Below, piece by piece: positions 31,049 through 40,623 of a DNA stretch of 40,746 nt. This DNA is from Pseudomonadota bacterium. GTDB taxonomy: Bacteria; Pseudomonadota; Alphaproteobacteria; Rhizobiales; Devosiaceae. The stretch lies in the NCBI GenBank assembly GCA_023391095.1, contig JAEWBN010000008.1, positions 1 to 40,746 on the forward strand, in the 5' to 3' direction. Position 1 is the stretch's first letter; each line of letters begins with the position of its first letter. Under the pieces are notes generated by a model. That model was not told the DNA's origin. It saw nothing but the letters and a program-made list of their open reading frames with translations, and did no database searches. The translations under genes were made by a program, and so were the position numbers.

Positions 31049-32638
31049 ATGTCACAGCACCAAGCCGCCACACTCTACCCCCATCGCTGGCTCGCCATGC
31101 TGATCGTGTCCATTTCGGTCTCGATCATCATCATGGACGCCACCGTGGTGAATGTGGTCCTGCCGGTGCTGATCCGCGAATTGAGCCTCACCCCGGCCGA
31201 CGCGGAATGGGTCAATTCGGTCTATTCGCTGGTCTTTGCGGCCTTCCTCATCACCGCAGGGCGGCTCGGCGACATGCATGGGCGGCGCAAGCTGCTGCTC
31301 GTCGGCACCGTCATCTTCGGCATCGCCAGCGTCTTTGCCGCCGTCTCCGCGACGGGCGGGCAACTCATCGCGGCGCGTCTCCTGCAGGGCCTTGGCGGCG
31401 CCATGATCCTTCCGGCGACGCTCTCGACTGTCAACGCCATGTTCACCGGCCGCGAGCGCGGCATAGCCTTTGCCATCTGGGGCTCCACCATTGGCGGCAT
31501 GGCGGCCCTCGGGCCGCTGGTCGGCGGCTGGCTCAGCACCGCCTTTAGCTGGCACTGGGCCTTCCTCATCAACGTCCCCATCGTCGCCATCATGCTATTT
31601 GGCACGCTGGCCGTGGTTCCCGAAACCCGCGAAGCCAATATGCGCAAGGGCCTCGACCCCGTCGGCATCCTCCTTTCGGTGCTGGGCCTCGGCAGCTTCG
31701 TCTTCGGCCTCATCGAAGGCCAGCGCTATGGCTGGTGGGCCCCGTCGGACCTCGCGCCCGCCGGTCTGCCGCTTTCCCCCGCTCCGCTGGCGCTCGCCTT
31801 CGGCGTGATCTGCCTCATCGCCTTTGTGGTCTATGAGAAAGCCCGCAAGGATGCCGGCAAACCCGTCCTTGTCGATCTCGGCCTCTTCCGCATCGGCAGC
31901 TTCCGCATCGGCTCCATCGCGGCGCTCGTGGTGGCCCTAGGGGAATTCGGCATGCTCTTTGCGCTGCCCCTCTTCCTCCAGGGCGCGCTGGGCTATTCGG
32001 CACTCGATACCGGTATTCTGGTCGTCTTCCTTGCCATCGGCACGTTCCTGATTTCCGGCGGCACACCGCAACTGGCCCGTCGCATGGGCGGCCGCGCGGT
32101 AGTGCAACTGGGCATCGGGCTCGAAATCATCGCCATTCTCGGGCTGGGCTTCAGCTTCTCGGTCGGCGCCGCCTTCTGGGTCCTTGCCGCCTGGCTCTTC
32201 CTTTATGGCGTGGGCGTGGGCCTGGCCACCGCTCAGCTCACCAGCGTTATCCTTGCCGAAGTACCGGTCGAGCAATCCGGCGAAGCCTCGGGCCTCCAGA
32301 GCACCGTACGCCAGCTCGGCTCGGCGCTCGGCATCGCCCTTCTGGGCACCGTGCTCGTCACCACCCTCAAGTTCGATTTTGCCACCGCCCTCTCCGGCAT
32401 GACCGATATCGGCGAACCCGACCGCACCGCTGCTCTGGCGCTGGTCGGCAATTCCGTCGGCGCCGCAATCCCGGAAATCGAGACCGCAGCCATCGCCGAC
32501 GCCGCCCGCACGGCGCTCGTTCAGGCCGCCCGCCTCACCACCTTCCTTGCCGCCGGAGCCCTCTTGATCGGCCTCATCGCCTCTTTCCGCCTGCCGACCC
32601 TCAAGCCAAGGGAAGACGTGGCGGCCACGGCACACTAA
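31049..32638 (+). CDS. DHA2-family MFS multidrug exporter (EmrB/QacA type)
   Basis: The 529-residue protein has about 14 membrane helices, as in the DHA2 drug:H+ antiporters. Motif D1 (M-D-A-T-V-V-N-V-V-L-P) is in helix 1, motif A is G-R-L-G-D-M-H-G-R-R-K and motif C is G-P-L-V-G-G-W-L. It probably exports a toxic organic compound across the inner membrane. No membrane-fusion partner (EmrA) is encoded nearby. It is likely regulated by the MarR gene upstream. Confidence 0.93.
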   Translation: MSQHQAATLYPHRWLAMLIVSISVSIIIMDATVVNVVLPVLIRELSLTPADAEWVNSVYSLVFAAFLITAGRLGDMHGRRKLLLVGTVIFGIASVFAAVSATGGQLIAARLLQGLGGAMILPATLSTVNAMFTGRERGIAFAIWGSTIGGMAALGPLVGGWLSTAFSWHWAFLINVPIVAIMLFGTLAVVPETREANMRKGLDPVGILLSVLGLGSFVFGLIEGQRYGWWAPSDLAPAGLPLSPAPLALAFGVICLIAFVVYEKARKDAGKPVLVDLGLFRIGSFRIGSIAALVVALGEFGMLFALPLFLQGALGYSALDTGILVVFLAIGTFLISGGTPQLARRMGGRAVVQLGIGLEIIAILGLGFSFSVGAAFWVLAAWLFLYGVGVGLATAQLTSVILAEVPVEQSGEASGLQSTVRQLGSALGIALLGTVLVTTLKFDFATALSGMTDIGEPDRTAALALVGNSVGAAIPEIETAAIADAARTALVQAARLTTFLAAGALLIGLIASFRLPTLKPREDVAATAH

Positions 32639-32818
32639 GGCAGCGGCTTTTGCAGCACCGGGTCGTCGAAATGACTGCCCGACGCCCAAACGACCTCGGC
32701 TTAATGTGAGGGGAGCGGCAAGCTACCCCCCTCCCCCTTGAGCAAATGGCCCCTTCGCGCTAGGCAGACCCATTCTCGCCACATGACGCTGTAAGCTGGT
32801 CGAACTCCGGAGCGCCCC

Positions 32819-33643
32819 TTGCCCTTCCCCAATATCGACCCCGTTGCCATTGCCATCGGCCCCATCGCCATTCGCTGGTATGCGCTGGCCTACCTCTTCG
32901 GCGTGCTCCTTGGCGCGGCCTATGGCTATCTGCTTTTGCGCAACGAGCGCCTCTGGCATCGCGGCGCGCCCCCCTTCAAGGCCGCCGACATCTGGGACTT
33001 TGCCTTCTGGGCCATGCTGTCCATCGTCATCGGCGGGCGCGCGGGCTATGTGCTCTTCTACAACCTGCCCTATTACAGCCAGAACCCGCTCGAGATCATC
33101 AACACGCTCGATGGCGGCATGTCCTACCATGGCGGCATGATCGGGCTCATGGTCGCGGCCATTCTCTTCACCCGCTCCAAGGGCGGCAACTGGCTCTCGA
33201 GCCTCGATCTGCTCGGCGCCGTCGCCACCATCGGCATTTTCCTTGGCCGGCTTTCCAACTTCATCAATGCCGAGCTTTACGGCGCGCCCACCAACGCGCC
33301 CTGGGGCGTGGTTTTCCCCACCGATCCGTTGCAGGTGCCGCGCCATCCGAGCCAGCTTTACGAGGCCGCGCTCGAGGGCCTCCTGCTCTTCCTCGTCATC
33401 CGCATCGTCACCCATGTCTTTTATGGCTTGCGCAAGCCGGGCCTCGTTGCCGGCATCTTCGCCATCGGCTACGCCCTTTCGCGCATCGCGGTGGAATTCG
33501 TGCGCCTGCCCGACGCCCAGCTCGGCTACCTCTATGGCGGCTGGCTCACCATGGGTCAGGTCCTGAGCCTGCCCATCCTCGCCGGCGGACTTATCCTCGT
33601 CATTTACGCGGCAACGCGGCGCGAAAATCCGCTGCGTCCGTGA
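32819..33643 (+). CDS. lgt: Prolipoprotein diacylglyceryl transferase
   Basis: Lgt moves diacylglycerol from phosphatidylglycerol to the lipobox cysteine of prolipoproteins, in the inner membrane. The 274 residues form about seven helices. I-A-I-R-W-Y-A-L-A-Y-L is near the start, M-S-Y-H-G-G-M-I-G (catalytic region) follows, and the Lgt signature begins G-R-L-S-N-F-I-N-A-E. H-P-S-Q-L-Y-E-A follows later. Translation appears to start at a TTG (32819-32821) with CGGAG 9 bases upstream. It leads the lgt-midA-pgeF cluster. Its lipid donor depends on pgsA at 20096. Confidence 0.94.
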   Translation: MPFPNIDPVAIAIGPIAIRWYALAYLFGVLLGAAYGYLLLRNERLWHRGAPPFKAADIWDFAFWAMLSIVIGGRAGYVLFYNLPYYSQNPLEIINTLDGGMSYHGGMIGLMVAAILFTRSKGGNWLSSLDLLGAVATIGIFLGRLSNFINAELYGAPTNAPWGVVFPTDPLQVPRHPSQLYEAALEGLLLFLVIRIVTHVFYGLRKPGLVAGIFAIGYALSRIAVEFVRLPDAQLGYLYGGWLTMGQVLSLPILAGGLILVIYAATRRENPLRP

Positions 33644-33689
33644 GTTTTGACATTTTCCTAGCCCTATCCCCCTTAGTGAGACGGTCAAC

Positions 33690-34769
33690 GTGAACAGCCT
33701 GCTGACATTAGAGGATCAGATCGACCTCCAGATCCGTGCCGGCGGCCCCATGTCCGTGGCCACCTATATGGGCCTCTGCCTCACCCATCCATCCAAGGGT
33801 TACTACCGCGCCGGCGACCCCATCGGCGCAGCCGGGGACTTCATCACCGCGCCGGAAATTTCCCAGATGTTTGGGGAGCTTATCGGCTTCTGGCTGGTCA
33901 ATCTCTGGCAGCAGATGGGCGAGCCCAAGGCCTTCACCCTGCTCGAACTCGGGCCCGGACGCGGCACGCTGATGGCCGATATCCTGCGCGTCGCCTGCCG
34001 CGCTCCCGGCTTCCGCGACGGGCTCAATCTCCGCCTCTTCGAAACCAGCCCCCCGCTCATGGCCGAGCAGCGTGCACGGCTTGAAGTCTACGATCCCAAG
34101 TGGCTGGAAAACTTCGACAATTTCGATGAAGGGCCGGTTCTGGTCGTCGCCAACGAGTTCTTCGACGCCCTCCCCATCCGCCAGTTTGTGCGTAAGGAAG
34201 ACGGCTGGCATGAGCGCCAGGTGGGCCTCGTCGACGGCAAGCGCGCCTTCGGCCTTTCGCCCACACCCATTCCGCCCGCCTCCATGCCCGACGCGGTGCA
34301 GGACGCCGCGATCGACAGCATTTTCGAGGTGAACTTCGCCGGCGCGGAAGTCATGTCGCGCATCGCAAAAGTCGTGGCCAAACAAGGCGGTAGCGTGCTT
34401 GCCATCGACTATGGTTATGGCCGCACGCAGCCGGGTGAAACGCTCCAGGGCGTGCGCCGCCACGCCTATGCCGATGTGCTCGAAGCCCCCGGCGAAACCG
34501 ACATTTCCGCCCATGTGGACTTTGCCGCCCTGGCCAATGTTTCGCGCCAGGCCGGGCTCACGGTCCAACCCCTTGCCACCCAAGGCGAATTCCTTGTGCG
34601 CCTGGGCATCGGCGAACGCGCCGCTGCCCTCTCCCGCGCCAATCCCGATGCAGCCACGGGCATCCGCACGGCCCATGACCGCCTTGTCGGCAAGGACCAG
34701 ATGGGCGAGCTGTTCAAGGTTTTTTGCGCCCATAGTCCGGGCCTGGCACCGGCAGGCTTTACCGCATGA
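33690..34769 (+). CDS. MidA/NDUFAF7-type SAM-dependent methyltransferase
   Basis: The 359-residue protein belongs to the family of mitochondrial NDUFAF7, which methylates an arginine of a complex I subunit. The SAM loop is L-L-E-L-G-P-G-R-G-T-L-M; other family marks are G-D-F-I-T-A-P-E-I-S-Q-M-F-G-E and V-V-A-N-E-F-F-D-A-L-P. A role in complex I assembly in this bacterium is inferred from homology. It starts at GTG 33690. Its stop overlaps the pgeF start (ATGA), so the two are coupled. Confidence 0.9.
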   Translation: MNSLLTLEDQIDLQIRAGGPMSVATYMGLCLTHPSKGYYRAGDPIGAAGDFITAPEISQMFGELIGFWLVNLWQQMGEPKAFTLLELGPGRGTLMADILRVACRAPGFRDGLNLRLFETSPPLMAEQRARLEVYDPKWLENFDNFDEGPVLVVANEFFDALPIRQFVRKEDGWHERQVGLVDGKRAFGLSPTPIPPASMPDAVQDAAIDSIFEVNFAGAEVMSRIAKVVAKQGGSVLAIDYGYGRTQPGETLQGVRRHAYADVLEAPGETDISAHVDFAALANVSRQAGLTVQPLATQGEFLVRLGIGERAAALSRANPDAATGIRTAHDRLVGKDQMGELFKVFCAHSPGLAPAGFTA

Positions 34770-35527
34770 TCCCCTTCCGCACGTCGAGCCTTCTGGGCCT
34801 CAACCCCGCACTACGCCACGGTTTTTTCGGTCGCCAAGGCGGCGTGTCGGCCGGTGATTTCGGCGCCCTGAACGTCTCCTATGCGGTGGGCGACGATCCC
34901 GAGGCCGTGCGCGAAAACCGCCGTCTTGTCGCCGACGCCATGGGCGTCGGGCCGCTGGTCGTCCTCAGGCAGGTCCATTCAGACCGCGTGGTGACAGTGG
35001 AGAAATCCGCCCTGCCGGACGGCACAATCGAGGCCGACGCGATGGTCACCCGCGATCCCGGCATTGCCCTTGGCATCCTGACGGCCGATTGTGCACCCCT
35101 GCTGTTTGCCGACCCCGAGGCCGGCGTCATCGGCGCGGCCCATGCCGGCTGGAAGGGCGCGGCCCACGGCATTGCGCTCAACACGATCAAGGTCATGACC
35201 AATCTTGGCGCCGATCCGGGCCGTATCCTCGTGACCGTCGGCCCGACGATTTCGGGCCCCAACTACGAAGTCGGTCCCCAGTTTATGGCCGATTTCATGG
35301 CCCTCCAGCCCGCCGCCGGCGATAGCTTTGCGACCCCCGAAGGCAAACGCGAGCATTTCGATCTGGGCGGTTTTCTCCTCGGCCAGCTCGCTCCCCTGGG
35401 CCTTGCGGCACAGGACCGGCTCGACGAATGCACCTATGCCCGGACCGAGCGCTATTTCTCCCACCGCTATGCCACCCATCACGGCGCAAAGACCGGCCGG
35501 CAGATTTCCGTCATCGGGCTGGCGTGA
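34766..35527 (+). CDS. pgeF: Peptidoglycan editing factor PgeF (laccase-domain protein)
   Basis: PgeF (YfiH) prevents misincorporation of serine for alanine in peptidoglycan precursors in E. coli. The 253-residue protein shows the metal-site motifs R-Q-V-H-S-D-R-V, T-A-D-C-A-P-L-L-F and A-H-A-G-W-K-G-A. It was once called a multicopper oxidase, but lacks the multicopper motifs. It overlaps the midA gene by 4 bases. Confidence 0.92.
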   Translation: MIPFRTSSLLGLNPALRHGFFGRQGGVSAGDFGALNVSYAVGDDPEAVRENRRLVADAMGVGPLVVLRQVHSDRVVTVEKSALPDGTIEADAMVTRDPGIALGILTADCAPLLFADPEAGVIGAAHAGWKGAAHGIALNTIKVMTNLGADPGRILVTVGPTISGPNYEVGPQFMADFMALQPAAGDSFATPEGKREHFDLGGFLLGQLAPLGLAAQDRLDECTYARTERYFSHRYATHHGAKTGRQISVIGLA

Positions 35528-35643
35528 GGTTTAATTTACCCATGCGGCCAAAGTGGCGTTGTCAGGCCCGAAACGACTCGCTAAAGCTGCCCGCGAAACT
35601 GGTGGTCCGCCCCCTTCGGACCGGTTGAGACAGGATCGCGCCT

Positions 35644-36576
<933 letters not shown>

Positions 36577-36592
36577 GAGGCGTCCCGAAGGG

Positions 36593-36617
36593 AAAATCAG
36601 TCCGGTGGACTGATTTT
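36593..36617 (+). terminator. Rho-independent terminator of prs
   Basis: A perfect 11-bp stem AAAATCAGTCC / GGACTGATTTT has a 3-base loop (GGT). It lies 17 bases after the prs stop. The A-start and T-end make it work in both directions. Confidence 0.85.
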
Positions 36618-36896
36618 AGCCGAGCAGGCCATGAGAGCTATGCTCGAATGCCGAGAACCGGCCGAAGGCAAATGCCTCGGCACGACCAGCAAAAACCTCG
36701 CATCCACCGTACCGCCCGCGCCCCGCGCGCACCATCTGCATTTCGGACCCGCAACAGCGTCCAGACACGCAGAATCCCTTGCCCCTCGCCCCCCTTTCCT
36801 CTATATCCCGCGCCCATGAAGCGCTCGTCACCCCTGGAGGACGGGCGCGTATGGCATTGTTGTAATGCCGTACACCAACCGGAATGGATGATTTCC
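36618..36896. other. Gap between prs terminator and rplY, with candidate promoter
   Basis: No convincing gene was seen in these 279 bases. TTGCCC (36779-36784) and TATATC (36802-36807), 17 bases apart, make a good promoter for rplY with a 5' leader of about 80 bases. The leader includes a CATTGTTGTAATGCC stretch close to the start; I recognise no riboswitch or L25 autoregulatory structure. The rest shows nothing clear. Confidence 0.55.
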
Positions 36897-37511
36897 ATGG
36901 CCAACAAGGTGCTCAAGGCACAGGCGCGTGAGGGAGTGGGCAAGGGGGCCGCTCGTGAGCTGCGTCGTCAGGGACGTGTTCCCGCAGTTATTTATGGTGA
37001 CAAGAAGCCCCCCGTCACCGTCTCGGTCGCATACAACGAGGCTCACAAGGCCATCTATGCGGGCGGTTTCAAGTCCCACATCCTCGATCTGGATGTCGAC
37101 GGCACGATCCACAAGGTGATCCCGCGCGACTATCAGCTCGACGTGGTCATGGATCAGCCGATCCACATCGACTTCCTGCGCGTCTCGGCCAATTCGACCC
37201 TGACCGTTGAAGTGCATGTGAACTTCATCAACGAAGAACAGAGCCCCGGCCTCAAGCGCGGCGGCACGCTCAATGTCGTGCGCCACACCGTTGAAGTCGC
37301 TGCTCCCGCCAATGCGATCCCCGAAGAAATCACCGTTGATCTCTCGGGCACCGAAATCGGCGACTCGATCCACATCTCGGCCGTCACCCTGCCCAAGGGC
37401 GTGACCCCGACGATCACCGATCGTGACTTCACCATTGCCACCGTCGTTGCGCCGTCGGGCCTCAAGTCCGCCGATGCCGCCGAAGGCGAAGAAGCCGCTT
37501 CCGAAGAGTAA
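36897..37511 (+). CDS. rplY: 50S ribosomal protein L25 / general stress protein Ctc
   Basis: L25 binds 5S rRNA in the large subunit. The 204-residue form has the N-terminal L25 domain (A-R-E-G-V-G-K-G-A-A-R-E-L-R-R, then V-I-Y-G-D) and the C-terminal TL5/Ctc beta domain. An acidic tail rich in Glu and Ala closes it. The ATG at 36897 starts M-A-N-K-V-L-K; another ATG three codons upstream (36888) is possible. pth follows, a pairing conserved widely in bacteria. Confidence 0.95.
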   Translation: MANKVLKAQAREGVGKGAARELRRQGRVPAVIYGDKKPPVTVSVAYNEAHKAIYAGGFKSHILDLDVDGTIHKVIPRDYQLDVVMDQPIHIDFLRVSANSTLTVEVHVNFINEEQSPGLKRGGTLNVVRHTVEVAAPANAIPEEITVDLSGTEIGDSIHISAVTLPKGVTPTITDRDFTIATVVAPSGLKSADAAEGEEAASEE

Positions 37512-37536
37512 GCGCTTCGATCCGGCAAACCTGTTT

Positions 37537-37558
37537 GAGGCGGCCCCACGGCCGCCTC
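37537..37558 (+). terminator. Hairpin between rplY and pth
   Basis: A 9-bp stem GAGGCGGCC / GGCCGCCTC has a 4-base loop (CCAC), 26 bases after the rplY stop and 23 bases before pth. Only a weak T-rich sequence follows, so partial termination that lowers pth relative to rplY is likely. Confidence 0.7.
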
Positions 37559-37580
37559 TCGCATTTGTAAGGCTTGATCC

Positions 37581-38306
37581 ATGAAACTGCTCGTCGGCCT
37601 GGGCAATCCGGGCAACCAGTATGCCGGCAATCGCCACAATATCGGCTTCATGGCCGTGGACGCCATCGCCTCGGCCCATGGAATTTCCGGCTGGAAATCC
37701 AAGCATGCCGGGCTGATCGCCGAAGGCAGCGTCGGCGGCGAGCGCGTGCTTCTGCTCAAGCCGCAGACCTATATGAACAAGTCAGGCGACAGCGTTCAGC
37801 AGGTCACCCGCTTCTTCAAGATTCCGGTCTCCGACGTCATCGTGTTCTACGACGAGCTCGACCTCGCCCCCGGCAAGGTTCGCGTCAAGGTGGGCGGCGG
37901 CAATGGCGGGCACAATGGCCTGCGCTCCATCGATCCGCAGATCGGCCTCGACTACAAGCGCGTCCGCCTCGGCATCGGCCATCCCGGCAAGGAATTCGTC
38001 ACGCCCCATGTGCTGGGCGACTTCGCCAAGGCCGACAAGGCCTGGCTCGATCCCCTGCTCGACGATATCGGCCGCCATGTTGGCCTGTTGCTGAAGGGCG
38101 ACGACGCCGGCTTCATGAACAAGCTGGCCCTGGCCGCCAAGGCCAGTGAAGACCCCAAGCCCGGCGCCGCCTCCAAGCCATCCCCTGCCCCCAAACAAGC
38201 CCAAAGCCACATCCGCCAGGCCCGCCCCACCAAGCCTCAGGCCGACCTCCCCAAATCCGGCCCCATGGCGGACATGCTGAGCAAGATTTTTGGGAAGGGG
38301 GATTAG
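37581..38306 (+). CDS. pth: Peptidyl-tRNA hydrolase
   Basis: Pth frees tRNA from peptides dropped by the ribosome. The 241 residues contain L-V-G-L-G-N-P-G (N10 region), the catalytic His in R-H-N-I-G-F near residue 20, the Asp in F-Y-D-E-L-D-L and G-G-G-N-G-G-H-N-G-L. The enzyme normally ends near residue 190. Here a Pro/Lys/Ala-rich tail of about 50 residues is added. ychF, the usual next gene in this order, is missing: an AT-richer region begins within 200 bases, so the region edge lies here. Confidence 0.95.
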   Translation: MKLLVGLGNPGNQYAGNRHNIGFMAVDAIASAHGISGWKSKHAGLIAEGSVGGERVLLLKPQTYMNKSGDSVQQVTRFFKIPVSDVIVFYDELDLAPGKVRVKVGGGNGGHNGLRSIDPQIGLDYKRVRLGIGHPGKEFVTPHVLGDFAKADKAWLDPLLDDIGRHVGLLLKGDDAGFMNKLALAAKASEDPKPGAASKPSPAPKQAQSHIRQARPTKPQADLPKSGPMADMLSKIFGKGD

Positions 38307-38445
38307 GCGGCGAGAGGGAATGGCAGGTTTCGACCCATTTCGGGCGTTCGTGGCCTATTTACGAAAGTCTGATAGCAGTCATTCACCTTGCCGGTCATAG
38401 CAGGTACGCGCGTCATCCTTCGCCCTCCGCGGCTAGACTTTCAAG

Positions 38446-38471
38446 CGCCCTCATCATGTGGGATGAGGGCG
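38446..38471 (-). terminator. Terminator-like hairpin of the GHKL ATPase gene
   Basis: A 10-bp stem CGCCCTCATC / GATGAGGGCG with a 6-base loop begins 11 bases behind the ATPase stop codon. On the minus strand CTTGAAAG follows. The remaining DNA between here and pth (38307-38445) shows no gene. Confidence 0.7.
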
Positions 38472-38481
38472 AACGTCGTCC

Positions 38482-40485
38482 CTATGCAGCTTCGACCTTT
38501 CGCCTCTCGCGAGCTTTGGCCGAGCGTTTCTTTGCCGCTGCCGATGGGCTTCCCAACCCTAATTGATCAAAGAATGCTTTGTTTCGAACTTCTGCGTCAC
38601 GCAACATCTTCGAGAAAGAAATGACGCGGATCCGAGCATTGTGCGGTACCGACCAGCCATAGTATCCATCGCCGTCAGGGGTCGGATGTTGAGCTATCGA
38701 CCGTTCCAACGACTTGCGCGTCGCCGCAGTCAGGTCACAGACGATGATGCAGTCGAACGGTGTATTATTATCGATATTCGAAATCACACCACCATCAACG
38801 TCCGTGACGGTTTTCCCACGCAAAAGGTCCACATAGTTGAGTACCTGATTGACTGGATCCTGACTCATCCGCTCGTCACCCGGGCGCTTGAACTCAACGA
38901 TGGCGATCGGGTCGTTTGTGCCCTCCCGGCGAAAACCGAGGGGGTTGAAGAAGATAAGGTCCGGCTCCTTCGTTGAAGTCGACGCCGGTGCAAGTGATTT
39001 AATGGTCTTGTCTGACGCAAAAAATTCGTACGCGCCTAGCGTGTCATCCAGCATCCAAAGGTTGTGATCGGCGTACTCGCCCGTGCGATACATCTCGCCC
39101 ATGGGACAGATGAGATCGTGGATGACGCGTTCATAGTGATATGTTTCGTCTACATCGTCATCGTACTTCAGGAGGAGATTGGCCAGCTGCAGCAGTTGGT
39201 GGCGCTTGACCACCAACTCGGCCAATCGGTGCTTTTCCTGGTTGGATATTTCCTTGAGCGCCTCTTCCGCCTGCTCACGGACTTCTGGCTCAAGATTTTC
39301 CAGCTGATCGAGCTGCGCTATGCGTTTCCGCAGGTCCTTTTCGTCGCGATAGAGCAGGACAAACAAGTTTTGTGCTATCTGCTCGTCGTCCATGCTGGGC
39401 GATATCTGAGCTACATAGTCGTCAAGATCCGTAATCTGCGAAGCAAGCTGGGGATGCTCTTTTAGGATTGTCGCCACCGTCTTCGTCTGGTGCTTTCGCA
39501 GCGTGGCAATATGCTCGGACAAAAATGCCTCTGTGGTAGCGAGAACTTCGTCCTCAAGAATCTCTTTCTGCTCTGCCGTCAGCTTGAACCCCAACCGTTC
39601 TTGATCAACCCGCTCGTCAAGGAAAGCCGAACTCACGACTGCGACATATGCTTTGCCATTCTTCAACTCCTTGAGGGCGTATTTGCGTTCGATAGAGATT
39701 GGATCGCCGACCAATCGCCCATGCGCAGTCAACAAGTAAGCGTTACGCAACGCATTAGATATCGAGGGCGCTACGAAAAGATGGTCCACGGTGAGTTCGA
39801 CTTCACCGTCGCCGAAATCCACCATCTGAGAAGAGCGCACCGCCGGCTCAACTTGCGCCTTTATGAATTGGTTGAGACTGGAAGGCTCGCCCTTGTACGT
39901 AATTCCGATCTTCGGCAGCGTGCCGGAGATGAACTGCGGGAAGAAGTGTAACGCTAGATCTTTGAGGTATGAGCTAGGCCTAACTCGTCCTCGTTGATCA
40001 GGTCGCAGGTCCGATAGTGTTATAGTGGTGCCGATCGCTAGCCCTGGCGCCGGCATCTCGACCTTGTCCCTTATGGAATCTGGGTGTTCTGGGTCGAAGC
40101 GAAAGGAGATCCTTTTCCTCGCGCCATCTTGCTCGAAAACGCTTTCCACACTGATGGACTTGAAGAGCTTGATCCATATGAAGCGGCCGACGCCTTTACC
40201 GCCACGCGCGTACTTGAATCGGCTGTCGCTGGTTTCGAACGAATCGAGGTTGTCCGCATTAAAACCGACGCCGTTGTCAGTAACGGAGATTGACGAGACA
40301 TCGCCGTCGTCGTCTACTTCGATATTCACCGCCACTTCGCCGCGTTCCGCAGCCAGTTTTTCGGTAAATCGGTCGTTGATGGCGTGTATTGAGTTACTAA
40401 CTGCTTCGTATACCGAATAAAGGACGGCGGTCTTGCCGTCCGGCAGGCGCATGTTGTTGATGCGGCCGAGGACGTCGAATTTCAT
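38482..40485 (-). CDS. GHKL ATPase fused to a PD-(D/E)XK-like nuclease domain
   Basis: The 667-residue protein starts with a GHKL (Hsp90/MORC/MutL-type) ATPase. The N box is Y-E-A-V-S-N-S (26-32), the G1 box is D-N-G-V-G-F (70-75) and the G2 box is G-G-K-G-V-G-R-F (95-102). A helical, Glu/Lys-rich middle (about 300-440) may form coiled coils. The C-terminal part shows D509-L-I-F-F and I-V-E531-F-K533-R-P, the D...ExK pattern of PD-(D/E)XK nucleases. Q547-V-L-N-Y then recalls DUF4263/Shedu-type domains. A Lys/Arg tail ends it. ATP-controlled DNA cleavage, perhaps in phage defence, is inferred. The ATG at 40485 was chosen because the next 30 residues are family-like; a longer frame reaches 40602. 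It stands alone and is AT-richer than the core. Confidence 0.75.
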   Translation of the reverse strand: MKFDVLGRINNMRLPDGKTAVLYSVYEAVSNSIHAINDRFTEKLAAERGEVAVNIEVDDDGDVSSISVTDNGVGFNADNLDSFETSDSRFKYARGGKGVGRFIWIKLFKSISVESVFEQDGARKRISFRFDPEHPDSIRDKVEMPAPGLAIGTTITLSDLRPDQRGRVRPSSYLKDLALHFFPQFISGTLPKIGITYKGEPSSLNQFIKAQVEPAVRSSQMVDFGDGEVELTVDHLFVAPSISNALRNAYLLTAHGRLVGDPISIERKYALKELKNGKAYVAVVSSAFLDERVDQERLGFKLTAEQKEILEDEVLATTEAFLSEHIATLRKHQTKTVATILKEHPQLASQITDLDDYVAQISPSMDDEQIAQNLFVLLYRDEKDLRKRIAQLDQLENLEPEVREQAEEALKEISNQEKHRLAELVVKRHQLLQLANLLLKYDDDVDETYHYERVIHDLICPMGEMYRTGEYADHNLWMLDDTLGAYEFFASDKTIKSLAPASTSTKEPDLIFFNPLGFRREGTNDPIAIVEFKRPGDERMSQDPVNQVLNYVDLLRGKTVTDVDGGVISNIDNNTPFDCIIVCDLTAATRKSLERSIAQHPTPDGDGYYGWSVPHNARIRVISFSKMLRDAEVRNKAFFDQLGLGSPSAAAKKRSAKARERRKVEAA

Positions 40486-40516
40486 CGCTAAATATCCGGG
40501 CTGGTGCTTTGAAGAT

Positions 40517-40545
40517 TGAATACGCGGATGTGCTTGCGCTATCAA
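40517..40545 (-). promoter_or_regulatory. Candidate promoter of the GHKL ATPase gene
   Basis: On the minus strand TTGATA (40545-40540) and TATTCA (40522-40517) are separated by 17 bases, close to the sigma-70 consensus. The transcript would begin about 25-30 bases before the ATG at 40485. This supports 40485 rather than 40602 as the start, because the promoter lies between them. Confidence 0.5.
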
Positions 40546-40623
40546 CACTGCACAAAGCGCAGTCGATACTTCAAGACAGTCACTAACGGGCACCGAAGGC
40601 AAAACTTGATGTCTGCTAACTAG

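Noticed and set aside
33708..34733. 341-codon minus-strand open frame opposite the MidA-type gene
   Set aside because: Shadow of a well-supported methyltransferase; no motifs of its own.
36631..36819. Small open frames in the prs-rplY gap
   Set aside because: Low complexity, no ribosome site, and they overlap the likely rplY promoter and leader.
40486..40602. Longer start for the GHKL ATPase at 40602
   Set aside because: The extra 39 residues are unlike GHKL N termini and the best promoter lies inside this segment.
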